Origin: Chitinophaga varians
GTDB taxonomy: Bacteria; Bacteroidota; Bacteroidia; Chitinophagales; Chitinophagaceae
Direction of reading: 5' to 3'
DNA: 64,000 nucleotides
Assembly (NCBI RefSeq): GCF_014529945.1
Contig: NZ_JACVFB010000005.1
Location: 434,001-498,000 of the forward strand
Shown here: piece after piece, positions 9,598-17,675 of the stretch
How positions within the stretch are numbered: position 1 is the first letter of the stretch
Layout of the letters: each line of letters begins with the position of its first letter
Position numbers and translations under genes: made by a program
Notes under the pieces: generated by a model
The model's input: the letters and a program-made list of their open reading frames with translations, nothing else
Told to the model about the DNA's origin: nothing
Database searches by the model: none

Positions 9598-10428
9598 TCA
9601 ATGATTAAATGATTGTGCAGATTCCCAGCCGATCATCGCCTGTTTGCGTACATCCCCCCAGTGATAGTGCCCGAATTCGCCGGTGGCTTTGATCACCCGG
9701 TGACAGGGAATGAGAAACGCCACGGGGTTCTGGCCTACGGCAGTACCTACCGCCCTGGAGGCTTTGGGATTGTCCACCGCTGCTGCCAGTTGCTGATAGG
9801 TGGTGAGATTGCCCATCGGGATTTTCAGCAGGGCTTCCCATACTTTCAGCTGGAAAGCAGTGCCTTTCAGGTGAAGTTTGATCTCTGACAGGCGATGCTG
9901 TTCTTTGGTGAAGATATACAGCGTGTTTTGCTGGATGAGGTCAGTCATCTGTGTGAACTGCGCATTCGGGAAATTGGCGGTCAGCTCTTGTAGCGCCGCT
10001 TCCCGGTCGTCGGCAAAAGCCATATAGCAGATGCCTTTGCTGGTGGAGGCCACCAGGATATTGCCAAACGGGCTCTCGGCAAAGCTGTAATTGATGTGCA
10101 GCGACTTTCCCCCATTTTTATATTCTCCCGGTGTCATGCTTTCTATGTTGACGAACAGGTCGTGCAGCCTGCTGGTGCCGGACAGGCCCGTTTCAAAAGC
10201 GGCGTCAAACAGGGTGGTTTTTTCCTGCTTCAGCAGCTGTTTCGCATGATGCAATGTGAGATATTGCAGGAATTTTTTAGGTGTAACACCTGCCCATTCA
10301 CTGAATACCCGTTGAAAATGGAACGGGCTCATGTGTACCGAAGCTGCCATATCTTTCAGTTCCGGTTGTTCCTTGTAATTGTCGTTGATGTAAGCAATTG
10401 CCGTGGCAATTTTATCGTAATTGTTCAT
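9598..10428 (-). CDS. AraC-type HTH fused to O6-methylguanine-DNA methyltransferase (Ada-like)
   Basis: 276 residues. Residues 1-105 form an AraC-type pair of HTH motifs (ELKDMAASVHMSPFHFQRVFSEWAGVTPKKF). Residues about 110-276 form the alkyltransferase, with the suicide Cys in PCHRV (Cys242), the upstream Asn hinge region and the HTH that flips the damaged base. It repairs O6-alkylguanine by moving the alkyl group to its own Cys. Compared with E. coli Ada it lacks the N-terminal zinc domain that senses methylphosphotriesters, so how or whether it senses damage for gene control is unclear. A textbook promoter lies just upstream. It faces the divergent cytochrome gene. Confidence 0.9.
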   Translation of the reverse strand: MNNYDKIATAIAYINDNYKEQPELKDMAASVHMSPFHFQRVFSEWAGVTPKKFLQYLTLHHAKQLLKQEKTTLFDAAFETGLSGTSRLHDLFVNIESMTPGEYKNGGKSLHINYSFAESPFGNILVASTSKGICYMAFADDREAALQELTANFPNAQFTQMTDLIQQNTLYIFTKEQHRLSEIKLHLKGTAFQLKVWEALLKIPMGNLTTYQQLAAAVDNPKASRAVGTAVGQNPVAFLIPCHRVIKATGEFGHYHWGDVRKQAMIGWESAQSFNH

Positions 10429-10446
10429 GGCTTTATCATTTTAAGA

Positions 10447-10474
10447 CAAAGTTACCCCTGCGAAAGTCGGCAAA
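10447..10474 (-). promoter_or_regulatory. Promoter of the Ada-like gene
   Basis: On the minus strand TTTG (10474-10471) is followed after 16 bases by TAACTTTG (10454-10447), an exact TAnnTTTG. The start codon is 18 bases beyond the -7 box, giving a very short leader. The same TTTG-N16-TAnnTTTR spacing is seen upstream of the helicase and of the 45.1-kb gene. Confidence 0.65.
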
Positions 10475-10652
10475 AAACCCGGAACTTGCGGACATCAGAA
10501 AAGATGGTCGCTACCGTCTGTTATCTTGCCGCTGACTAACGTTTTTGCCTGTACGAAGCCGCCGGCGCCTTGCCCATCTATCAAAAAAATTACTTTACAT
10601 ATATAATTTTTTGTAGATTCCGTATCAGGAAGCTTTACATACTATTAAATCC

Positions 10653-11072
10653 ATGGTCATGAAAATGAAAAAAACATTCATGGTAGCGGCGGCGTTATCG
10701 GCGGCAGTTACCCTGTGTTCCCTGGCTTTGCCTCAGGAGCCGGAGAAGCCTAAAAACCTCAAAGTATTACCCAAGAACATCAGCCATGAAGAGCTGATTG
10801 CCACTATGCGCGGGTTCAATACAGCCCTGGGCGTAAAATGTGGCTACTGTCACGCATCACAAAAAGATGATCCTAAAAAACTGGATTTTGCCAGCGATGA
10901 AAATCAACACAAAGACATCGCACGGTCTATGATGAAAATGACACACCGCATCAACAAGAAGTTCTTCAAGGGAACAGAAGTGATGTCTGTGACCTGTTAC
11001 ACTTGTCACCATGGTAACGAAGAGCCAAAAACCAAACCTGAAGAAGCTGCGGCTCCCAAGCCTGGCCAATGA
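10653..11072 (+). CDS. Secreted c-type cytochrome with two haem motifs
   Basis: 139 residues. An N-terminal signal peptide (to about residue 25) exports the protein to the periplasm. Two haem-attachment motifs are visible: CGYCH at 63-67 and CYTCH at 115-119. Met52 and Met93-97 are candidate distal ligands. The spacing and the ISHEELIATMRGFNTALGVKCGYCH context resemble small Bacteroidota cytochromes related to the photosynthetic reaction-centre cytochrome c subunit family (PF02276); here this means an electron-transfer protein, not photosynthesis. The tail is Pro/Ala/Lys-rich. Translation may start at 10653, 10659 or 10665, which changes only the first few residues. No oxidase or dehydrogenase partner is nearby. 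Confidence 0.85.
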   Translation: MVMKMKKTFMVAAALSAAVTLCSLALPQEPEKPKNLKVLPKNISHEELIATMRGFNTALGVKCGYCHASQKDDPKKLDFASDENQHKDIARSMMKMTHRINKKFFKGTEVMSVTCYTCHHGNEEPKTKPEEAAAPKPGQ

Positions 11073-11083
11073 CATTCCTGATG

Positions 11084-11113
11084 GGGGCCTCTCCTATGGG
11101 AGATAGCCCCTGT
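11084..11113 (+). terminator. Hairpin after the cytochrome gene
   Basis: An inner perfect stem TCTCC / GGAGA with a TATG loop is nested in an outer GGGGC / GCCCC pair, 12 bases after the stop codon. There is no T-tract, so termination may be weak or the hairpin may instead protect the mRNA end. Confidence 0.45.
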
Positions 11114-11190
11114 CTATGTGTAAGTAGTTGATTTGTAGTTTGTTTTATTATCATTATTTCCACATATAACCATTATCCGCGCCCTGACCG

Positions 11191-11218
11191 TTTGCTGACG
11201 GGAAAATCCGTATCTTTA
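11191..11218 (+). promoter_or_regulatory. Promoter of the DEAD-box helicase gene
   Basis: TTTG at 11191-11194, 16-base spacer, TATCTTTA at 11211-11218 (one mismatch to TAnnTTTG). Transcription would start near 11225, leaving a 5' UTR of about 118 bases. Confidence 0.55.
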
Positions 11219-11287
11219 CGTTCGTTATGTTGAGTTAAAAGCATAAAGCTCTCTCCAGAATCTTTCTTTACTGCTCTCCTCAATGCT

Positions 11288-11321
11288 GAACGCCGGCTAT
11301 TAAGAGGCGTTCAATTTTATT
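11288..11321 (+). promoter_or_regulatory. Hairpin with T-rich tail in the helicase 5' UTR
   Basis: Perfect 7-bp stem GAACGCC / GGCGTTC (11288-11294 with 11306-11312), 11-base loop, then an A/T-rich run AATTTTATTA. It sits between promoter and start codon and could act as an attenuator or a cold-sensitive RNA structure. The tail is not a pure T-tract. Confidence 0.4.
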
Positions 11322-11342
11322 ACCGAAGATTATAAATACAAT

Positions 11343-12611
11343 ATGCTATTTGAGCAATTAGGGTTGATTGAGCCCATTTTAAAAGCAATTAAAAAAGAAG
11401 GTTATACCCAACCTACCCCCATACAAGTACAATCTATTCCGATCGTTTTAGCAGGAAAAGACCTGTTGGGATGTGCACAGACCGGTACCGGTAAAACAGC
11501 CGCTTTTGCCATTCCTATTCTGCAACAGTTGTACAACACCCGCTCCGGTGTGGAAGGCGGTTATAAACATATCCGTGCCCTCATCCTGACACCTACCCGG
11601 GAACTGGCCTCACAGATTGATGAAAGTTTTGAAGCGTATGGCAAATTTACAGGGTTAAAACACGATGTTATATTTGGTGGCGTACCACAGCACCGGCAAA
11701 CCATCGCGTTACGCAATGGCACTGACGTGCTCATCGCTACGCCGGGCCGTTTGCTGGACCTGATGAACCAGGGCTATATTTACCTGGACCACCTCGAGAT
11801 ATTTGTGCTGGATGAAGCTGACCGCATGCTGGATATGGGCTTTATCAATGATATCAAGAAAGTAGTGCGTGAGCTGCCGGAGCAACGTCAGACACTGTTC
11901 TTCTCTGCTACCATGCCTCCCAATATCGCGAAGCTGGCCAACTCTCTGCTGTACAAACCGGAGAAAGTGGAGATCACCCCTGTGTCTACTACTGCTGAGA
12001 GAGTGGAACAATGTGTTTTCTTCGTGAAGAAAAAAGACAAACAACAACTGCTGGACCACATCCTGCAAGACAAGGCGATCAAACGTACCATCGTATTTAC
12101 ACAGACGAAACACGGCGCCGACAGGATTGCCAAGAACCTGCGTAAACGTAATATCAATGCTGATGCGTTGCACGGCGACAAGTCGCAGGCTTCCCGGCAA
12201 ACCACGCTGACCAACTTCAAGAGCGGTCGTTTACGCGTACTCGTGGCCACAGACATCGCCGCAAGGGGTATCGACGTAGAAGCGCTGGAACATGTGATCA
12301 ACTACGACCTGCCTAACGTATCAGAAACTTACGTACACCGCATCGGTCGTACCGGCAGGGCCGGCGCTACCGGTTACGCGCTCTCTTTCTGCGCTACCGA
12401 AGAACGCCCTTTCCTGAACAGCATCAACAAACTGACGAAGCAGAAAATCCCTTCTGTGCGTCACCCATTTGAAGAAGCTGCGTTGATTGAGGCCAACAAT
12501 GCCGATCCGGACGCGCCAAAAGCAGAACCGAGAAGACCGAAACCACGCAACCGTAACCGCTACGGACGCCAGGGCAAGGTGGACAAGCGTGATCAGAAAA
12601 TAGATTTTTAA
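11343..12611 (+). CDS. rhlE: DEAD-box ATP-dependent RNA helicase, RhlE-like
   Basis: 422 residues with all helicase motifs in order: Q motif (YTQPTPIQVQSIP), Walker A AQTGTGKT (about 45-52), PTRELASQ, TPGRLLDL, DEAD (157-160), SAT, then in the second RecA-like lobe IVFTQTKHGAD, VATDIAARGID and HRIGRTGRAG. The C-terminal tail (from about 385) is basic and Arg/Pro/Lys-rich, as in RhlE-type proteins, and likely binds RNA. It unwinds short RNA duplexes in ribosome assembly or mRNA turnover. The gene has its own promoter, a structured leader and a following terminator, so it is monocistronic. The subfamily name is by resemblance; Bacteroidota have several such paralogues. Confidence 0.93.
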   Translation: MLFEQLGLIEPILKAIKKEGYTQPTPIQVQSIPIVLAGKDLLGCAQTGTGKTAAFAIPILQQLYNTRSGVEGGYKHIRALILTPTRELASQIDESFEAYGKFTGLKHDVIFGGVPQHRQTIALRNGTDVLIATPGRLLDLMNQGYIYLDHLEIFVLDEADRMLDMGFINDIKKVVRELPEQRQTLFFSATMPPNIAKLANSLLYKPEKVEITPVSTTAERVEQCVFFVKKKDKQQLLDHILQDKAIKRTIVFTQTKHGADRIAKNLRKRNINADALHGDKSQASRQTTLTNFKSGRLRVLVATDIAARGIDVEALEHVINYDLPNVSETYVHRIGRTGRAGATGYALSFCATEERPFLNSINKLTKQKIPSVRHPFEEAALIEANNADPDAPKAEPRRPKPRNRNRYGRQGKVDKRDQKIDF

Positions 12612-12617
12612 TTTGCA

Positions 12618-12642
12618 GTTCCCCGGGAATTGTACCCCGGGG
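12618..12642. repeat. GC-rich palindrome, first copy
   Basis: CCCCGGG - loop AATTGTA - CCCGGGG followed by CTA, just after the helicase stop codon. It resembles the second element at about 12761-12785, which also ends in CCCGGGGCTA. These look like short REP-type intergenic palindromes. Confidence 0.45.
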
Positions 12643-12677
12643 CTATATTCCTAGGCTGTCGTTATGTACAGCTGGCG

Positions 12678-12700
12678 AGAGGCTGAGAGGCCTCTTTTTT
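12678..12700 (+). terminator. Terminator of the helicase gene
   Basis: Stem AGAGG / CCTCT (12678-12682 with 12691-12695) with an 8-base loop, followed directly by TTTTTTATTTT. The convergent DUF2252 gene ends at 12825. Confidence 0.65.
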
Positions 12701-12760
12701 ATTTTCCCGGATTTCCGGGTTGCGCGGATTGCCGTGGATTTCCCCGGTCCCCCGGCTGAA

Positions 12761-12785
12761 GCCCGGGGCTAAGATGTTTTTCTGG
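12761..12785. repeat. GC-rich palindrome, second copy
   Basis: CCCCCGG - CTGAAG - CCCGGGG followed by CTAAG; same core and flank as the element at 12618-12642. The bases between (12701-12760) carry further CCGGATTTCCGGG-like palindromic words. Confidence 0.4.
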
Positions 12786-12824
12786 CTGTTTCTATAGCGG
12801 CCCGACAAGATATTGAGAAATCTT

Positions 12825-14159
12825 TTATGCTTTTTCCACGGGCAGCTTTCCATTGCGGATGGCTTTGGTGAATACTTCGAAATCTTTTTCCGTTTGATTG
12901 GCGTAGGCTACGGCGAATTTACCGATGGCGGTGTCCATCAGTTCACTCTTTCCCATATAGTCGCTGATTTGCTGGCCAGGCCCGGTTTTGGCGTGCGCAC
13001 GCGCCAGCATACGGCCACAGAGACCGGCATATGCCAGCAACACCTCTTTATCGAAGCTTTCCACATCAGGGGCTATTTTACGGTCCCTTAGCTGCCGCAG
13101 ATAATAATGGCGGCCGTCATTGGCGGTGCTCCAGCCGAGGAAGATGTCGCTGGCAGCCTGCACCAGGCGCTGCCCCTGTACTACCCGTTCCCCTGCATGT
13201 TTGTATTTGCTTTTGGCGGTAAAATTCTCCAACACACTGGCGCGCGCCTCTTTGATTTGCAGGAAGAGGGGTTCGTCTTTATCATTCATCAACAGCGCGA
13301 TGAAGCAACGCGTGCCTACGCTGCCTACGCCGACCACTTTCAGGGCGATGTCTACCACATGATATTTGCTGAAAAGAAAACGGCGATCTTCCTGTAACGT
13401 ACGCTGGTAGCTACTCAGGAAGGATTTGATATTGTCTTTCTCTTTTTCAGGGTCCAGCGGATGGTATATCAGCGGGTGCTGATCGGTAATTTCAAAGGTC
13501 CCCATCACGCTCTGCGTGATCTTATAAAACACCTGCTGAGGTGTTGCTTTCTCTGCTTTTTCAATCGCGTTGCGCAACAGGTTCCGCACTTCTTCACTGG
13601 TGGCTTTGTTCAGCAGCGCATGCATTTCAAATTTTTTGTACCATAAGTCCAGCACGGGCAGTTGTGAAAATTCGTACATGCTGTGCCGGTAGGACGTGGC
13701 CATGCTGATGGCCATTTCATGCGCATCTGTTTCGCGGAGCTGATTGTGCCGTGCTGCCAATACGAAGCTGGTGGCCAGCCGCTTAACGTCCCATTCCCAG
13801 GCTGCCGGCAGTGTTTCATCGAAATCGTTGGCATCGAAGATGAGGGTGCGCTCCGGGGTGGCAAAGCCGCCGAAATTACACAGGTGGCAGTCGCCGATGG
13901 CCTGCACTTTCAGCTGCGTATGCGGCAGCTCCGACAGGTCCTGCGCCATCAGTCCGGCCATACCGCGGTAGAAGGCGAACGGCGAAACACTCATGCGGCC
14001 GTGGCGGATCGGTATCAGGTTCTTTATCCTGTCCTGATTGGACAGGCGGATAGATTCCACCACACCGGGCCGTTGCGGAGATAGTTTAAAATCGCCTTGT
14101 GAGGTGCGGGGAACGGCAGCTCTGATTTTTTTTCCGGGAGTATCTTTTTCAACAGCCAT
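12825..14159 (-). CDS. DUF2252 family protein
   Basis: 444 residues, cytoplasmic. It matches the DUF2252 pattern: IRHGRMSVSPFAFYRGMAGLMAQDL near residue 50, a GDCHLCNFGGFATPE motif near 90, FDANDFDETLPAAWEWDVKRLATSF near 110, and a C-terminal QLRDRKIAPDVESFD...LARAHAKTGPG region. The family has a kinase-like fold by distant similarity (GDxHxxNFG and DxNDFD resemble catalytic-loop and metal-binding motifs), but no reaction is established. It lies alone, opposite the helicase, with a hairpin over its presumed transcription start. Confidence 0.88.
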   Translation of the reverse strand: MAVEKDTPGKKIRAAVPRTSQGDFKLSPQRPGVVESIRLSNQDRIKNLIPIRHGRMSVSPFAFYRGMAGLMAQDLSELPHTQLKVQAIGDCHLCNFGGFATPERTLIFDANDFDETLPAAWEWDVKRLATSFVLAARHNQLRETDAHEMAISMATSYRHSMYEFSQLPVLDLWYKKFEMHALLNKATSEEVRNLLRNAIEKAEKATPQQVFYKITQSVMGTFEITDQHPLIYHPLDPEKEKDNIKSFLSSYQRTLQEDRRFLFSKYHVVDIALKVVGVGSVGTRCFIALLMNDKDEPLFLQIKEARASVLENFTAKSKYKHAGERVVQGQRLVQAASDIFLGWSTANDGRHYYLRQLRDRKIAPDVESFDKEVLLAYAGLCGRMLARAHAKTGPGQQISDYMGKSELMDTAIGKFAVAYANQTEKDFEVFTKAIRNGKLPVEKA

Positions 14160-14167
14160 AAGACAGG

Positions 14168-14210
14168 CCGGTCAGTGATTAGGATAGCGGCTGACCGGTA
14201 ATTAAATATA
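14168..14210 (-). promoter_or_regulatory. Promoter and inverted repeat upstream of DUF2252
   Basis: TATATTTA on the minus strand (14210-14203) fits the -7 consensus. Directly after it lies an 8-bp perfect inverted repeat CCGGTCAG / CTGACCGG (14168-14175 with 14191-14198), either an operator over the start point or a 5' leader hairpin. Confidence 0.45.
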
Positions 14211-14249
14211 CGAATAAACGGCCGGAACCGCTAAGGGAGGGCGTATGGC

Positions 14250-14501
14250 TTATAGATCGTGATCGTGGTAACGGGAGAATTTGAATTTGTCTTTGATATA
14301 CTGGTTGAAATACGTGCCTTTCGAGAAAGCGGATTTCATCGCCTGGTATACGGATTCCGGTACGGCCTCATAGTCGTATATAGCGCCCGAAACAAACACA
14401 ATCCGAAGAACAGCATGCTGGGCGTCGTAGTAATATGAACGGATGACAGACGACGGCATGGTCTTTTTGCTGATTCCCTGGTTTTGCCGTTCAATTATCA
14501 T
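14250..14501 (-). CDS. KTSC domain protein
   Basis: 83 residues. The KTSC pattern (named for lysyl-tRNA synthetase C-terminal-like) is clear: SSVIRSYYYDAQHAVLRIVF, SGAIYDYEAVPESVYQAMKSAFSKGTYFNQYIKDKF. Such single-domain proteins are small beta-rich cytoplasmic proteins of unknown role; the domain is thought to bind nucleic acid only by analogy. An internal ATG at 14456 (MPSSVIR) is an equally good start and would give 68 residues, closer to the bare domain. Confidence 0.8.
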   Translation of the reverse strand: MIIERQNQGISKKTMPSSVIRSYYYDAQHAVLRIVFVSGAIYDYEAVPESVYQAMKSAFSKGTYFNQYIKDKFKFSRYHDHDL

Positions 14502-14612
14502 ACCCGGTGGAAATTAATTTACCGGAAACGGGAGGAAAGATTAACTTTATGCTATGGCAAAAACGACCTCTGAAAAGCTGATATTGCCATGTGAACAATA
14601 ATCTTTAAGTGT

Positions 14613-15620
14613 ATGCGTATTGCGATCCTGGATTATGAAAATGCTGTGCCCTCAAGCGTAGCAGGTCCCGCGGACATACTCGCCTCTATCATGCGGACCT
14701 CCCCGTTACTGACCGGCCACCCTGTCAGTGTACGGTTCGATATCGATTTTATTACAGAGAAAGATAACCAGCTGTGGCGTCAGACCAAGGGCACGGCGGT
14801 ACCGGTCAAACTGCGGAAGCAGGAAGTATATGATCTGGTGATCGTGCCCGCCATGGAATCTGATAAGATACAGCTGGTATTGCAGCGGGAGCGGCGGCTG
14901 ATCGACTGGCTGCGGCAGCAGCACCTGCAACGGGCGGAGCTGGCCAGCATCTGCGTGGGCGCGTTCATGTTGGGCGCCACCGGCCTGCTGAATGGTAAAG
15001 TAGCCACTACGCACTGGCTGTTTGTGGACCGTTTCCGGGCCATGTACCCGGAAGTGGAAGTACAGGACGATAAAATCATCGTTGACCAGGGCAGCATTTA
15101 TACTTGTGGCGGAGCTTTCAGCTTCACCACCTTTATGATGTACCTCGTGGAGAAATTCTGCGGGCATGAAGCCGCTGTTGTAGCGTCCAAAATATTGATG
15201 ATCAATATGCATCAGCAGCCCCAGGATGCCTTCTCCATCTTCCGGCTGCAGCACGATCACACCGACAGTATGATCAGCAAAGCCCAGCAGCACATCGAAA
15301 AAAATTATGCAGAAGCTATCAGCATAGAAGCGCTGGCGGTACAGCACAATATGAGCATCCGGCATTTCATCCGCCGGTTTGAACAGGCCACAGGCAATAC
15401 GCCACTGGCCTATCTTCAGCGGGTGCGGATAGAAGCTGCCAAAAAGATGCTGGAAACCAGTCAGGATGGGGTAGAACAGATCGCTTTCCATTGCGGTTAT
15501 GAAGACATGAGCTTTTTCCGGAAGATATTCAAGCGCCATGTGGCCATGACACCCAAGGCATACAAGGAAAAATACGGGCGTAACGGCCTGCGCCTGGTGA
15601 CTACCACTGCGGTGTCATAG
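14613..15620 (+). CDS. GlxA-family AraC-type transcriptional regulator
   Basis: 335 residues. Residues 1-200 form a DJ-1/PfpI-like (class I glutamine amidotransferase fold) domain with the nucleophile-elbow region ASICVGAFMLGATGLLNG, where Cys is kept, and ATTHW after it. Residues 225-330 form an AraC HTH pair (ISIEALAVQHNMSIRHFIRRFEQATGNTPLAYLQRVRIEAAKKML ... FHCGYEDMSFFRKIFKRHVAMTPKAYKEKY). Such regulators sense small ligands through the N-domain and usually activate nearby or distant catabolic genes. A TAACTTTA box at 14542-14549 may be its promoter. No obvious target gene adjoins it. Confidence 0.92.
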   Translation: MRIAILDYENAVPSSVAGPADILASIMRTSPLLTGHPVSVRFDIDFITEKDNQLWRQTKGTAVPVKLRKQEVYDLVIVPAMESDKIQLVLQRERRLIDWLRQQHLQRAELASICVGAFMLGATGLLNGKVATTHWLFVDRFRAMYPEVEVQDDKIIVDQGSIYTCGGAFSFTTFMMYLVEKFCGHEAAVVASKILMINMHQQPQDAFSIFRLQHDHTDSMISKAQQHIEKNYAEAISIEALAVQHNMSIRHFIRRFEQATGNTPLAYLQRVRIEAAKKMLETSQDGVEQIAFHCGYEDMSFFRKIFKRHVAMTPKAYKEKYGRNGLRLVTTTAVS

Positions 15621-15702
15621 ACGGATATTTATCATGTCTCTGCGAATATTAACCGGGCAGCCGCGGATATTATACCGGCCACCATCGAATCACTTCACCT
15701 CT

Positions 15703-15710
15703 TAATTTTG
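15703..15710 (+). promoter_or_regulatory. Putative -7 element of the two-component operon
   Basis: TAATTTTG matches TAnnTTTG exactly, 44 bases before the chosen ATG of the sensor kinase gene. No clear -33 box at standard spacing. Confidence 0.4.
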
Positions 15711-15753
15711 TACCTGTTAGCAATTGCTTATAAGGGTATCCGGATATACGATC

Positions 15754-17661
15754 ATGATCAATCTGTCGAGAACACATAGATTATTACTTCCATTCTTTGT
15801 TGCCCTTTATTGGTGTGCCGGTTGCAGAATGCCCGATCAACAGACGAAGGACCCTGCTGATACCGGCACATCCGATAAAACCTATATTACTTTCATCCTC
15901 TCTGAGGATACGGCTAAAAAGAAGCCGTATGCCGACGGCCTCGGGGCTTTACTGGCCCGCCTGGAACCCACGCCGGACAAATCCTCCAACCCCTGGTACT
16001 GCTACCTGCGCGGCAATTTGTATTCGCTGGAGCGGAAATATGACAGCGCATCGCTGTATTTCCGTCAGATATCTCCCGCCCCGGAGCAGACAGACCTGCA
16101 AACCCTGAAAGATTATGCCACCCTGAACCGCGCATTGTCCGGTTCAGACATCGCTAAAGCTGATCTGGTGACCCGCATTCTGGAAGCAGTGAAGAGAGGA
16201 GAGCATCACCAAAGTGTATTCACCTACCGCCTGTACGATCTGCTGGCAAAATCCTATTACGTTAACCAGAATGTGGCCAAGTCGGTGGAGTATACACAGC
16301 TGTACTATGACCATCATCCTTTCCGTTCCCATCCGATTGTCCGCCAACGTTACTTCGATATTTCGTTTTTGCTGGCAGCGCAGCAGCTCAACAGTGCGGC
16401 GATGGAGCGGTTTCTGGACAGCGCGCGGCAGCTGGCCCTGCAAATAGACGACAGCATGGCGCTGGCCCGTACGTACGATTACGAAGCACAGCTCTATTCT
16501 GCCCGCCATGAATATGGTAAAGCCGTTGCCTCCGGCAAACGGTATTTTAATTATTTGCAGACAGAGCAGAAGTTGCACCTACAGGCGTTTAACAACCTCG
16601 CTACTACCTTTGTCCGCAATCATCAAACTGATTCTGCTATCCGCTATTACAAGGCTGCTATTTTATGGGCGGCAAAACAGCCGGAGACCATGAACCTGGT
16701 GAGCGAATATCAGGGACTGCATGAAGCCTATAAACAGAAAGGGGACTATAAAAATGCACTGGACGCTCTACTCACCGCATTCAATATTTATGGCCGTAAC
16801 AAGGACGCTATTGAAGCTTCCAAAATAGAAGAGCTGCATACGCAATATCAGACAGAGAAAAAAGACCAGGCCATCGCTACCCTGCAAATGAACAATGAAC
16901 TGAATAAAAAACTCATTGCTCAGCAACGCTGGATTTTTGTGGGTGTCTGTATGTTGTTGGCCATCATAGCGTTTTATGTGTACAACGTGTACCGTCAGAA
17001 ATTGCTTCGCGAGAAAAACGAAAAGCTGGCCATTGAAAACAAACGACTGTTGCTGGAACAGAAGACCCGTCAGATGCAGCTGAACCCTCACTTTATTTAC
17101 AACGCCATCGCCAATATGCAGGGCCTGATCAGCAGTAATAAAAAGGCAGAGGCCAATGCTTACCTGGTGTCTTTCTCCAAGTTAATGCGTAACGTGCTCG
17201 AGTTAAACCGTCATGACCTGATTCCGTTGGAAGATGAAATAAATTCACTGAAGAATTATATTGAACTGCAGCAGATGCGTTTTGAGCATGCGTTTTCCTA
17301 CAGCATTGACACGGATGGTACAGACGTAGATGCCATCCTGATACCACCCATGCTGGTGCAGCCATTTGTGGAAAACTCCATTGAGCACGGCTTTAAGTCC
17401 ATCGATTATCCGGGCATGCTGACGATCTCCTTCCGCCAGGAACAACAGCAGCTGGTCATTTGTATTGATGACAATGGCGCCGGCGCACAGGTGAAAACGC
17501 ATGGTCCGCGGGAGAAAACATCCCTGTCACGTATTATCGTACAGGAGCGTTTAGATCTCCTGTTCAACAAAACAGCCCGTGTGGCATACTTTGAGGCGCA
17601 GCCCAAAACAGCAGAGCAGGGCTTCCGGGCCACCATCTATCTACCGTTATTAATTGATTAA
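15754..17661 (+). CDS. LytS-type sensor histidine kinase with TPR-like sensor region
   Basis: 635 residues from the ATG at 15754; a TTG start at 15724 would add 10 residues with no better signal. The N-terminus is a lipoprotein- or signal-like segment (LLLPFFVALYWCAGC). Residues 40-385 are helical repeats of TPR type (KYDSASLYFRQI, YGKAVASGKRYFNYLQ, GDYKNALDALLTAFNIYG). A membrane helix (WIFVGVCMLLAIIAFYVY, about 400) leads through a coiled coil to a HisKA_7TM-free His_kinase domain (PF06580) with LNPHFIYNAIANMQGLI (His446 phosphoacceptor) and an HATPase region (PFVENSIEHGF, DDNGAG). It phosphorylates the LytTR regulator encoded 14 bases downstream. Confidence 0.92.
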   Translation: MINLSRTHRLLLPFFVALYWCAGCRMPDQQTKDPADTGTSDKTYITFILSEDTAKKKPYADGLGALLARLEPTPDKSSNPWYCYLRGNLYSLERKYDSASLYFRQISPAPEQTDLQTLKDYATLNRALSGSDIAKADLVTRILEAVKRGEHHQSVFTYRLYDLLAKSYYVNQNVAKSVEYTQLYYDHHPFRSHPIVRQRYFDISFLLAAQQLNSAAMERFLDSARQLALQIDDSMALARTYDYEAQLYSARHEYGKAVASGKRYFNYLQTEQKLHLQAFNNLATTFVRNHQTDSAIRYYKAAILWAAKQPETMNLVSEYQGLHEAYKQKGDYKNALDALLTAFNIYGRNKDAIEASKIEELHTQYQTEKKDQAIATLQMNNELNKKLIAQQRWIFVGVCMLLAIIAFYVYNVYRQKLLREKNEKLAIENKRLLLEQKTRQMQLNPHFIYNAIANMQGLISSNKKAEANAYLVSFSKLMRNVLELNRHDLIPLEDEINSLKNYIELQQMRFEHAFSYSIDTDGTDVDAILIPPMLVQPFVENSIEHGFKSIDYPGMLTISFRQEQQQLVICIDDNGAGAQVKTHGPREKTSLSRIIVQERLDLLFNKTARVAYFEAQPKTAEQGFRATIYLPLLID

Positions 17662-17675
17662 AAAAAACATGTCCA

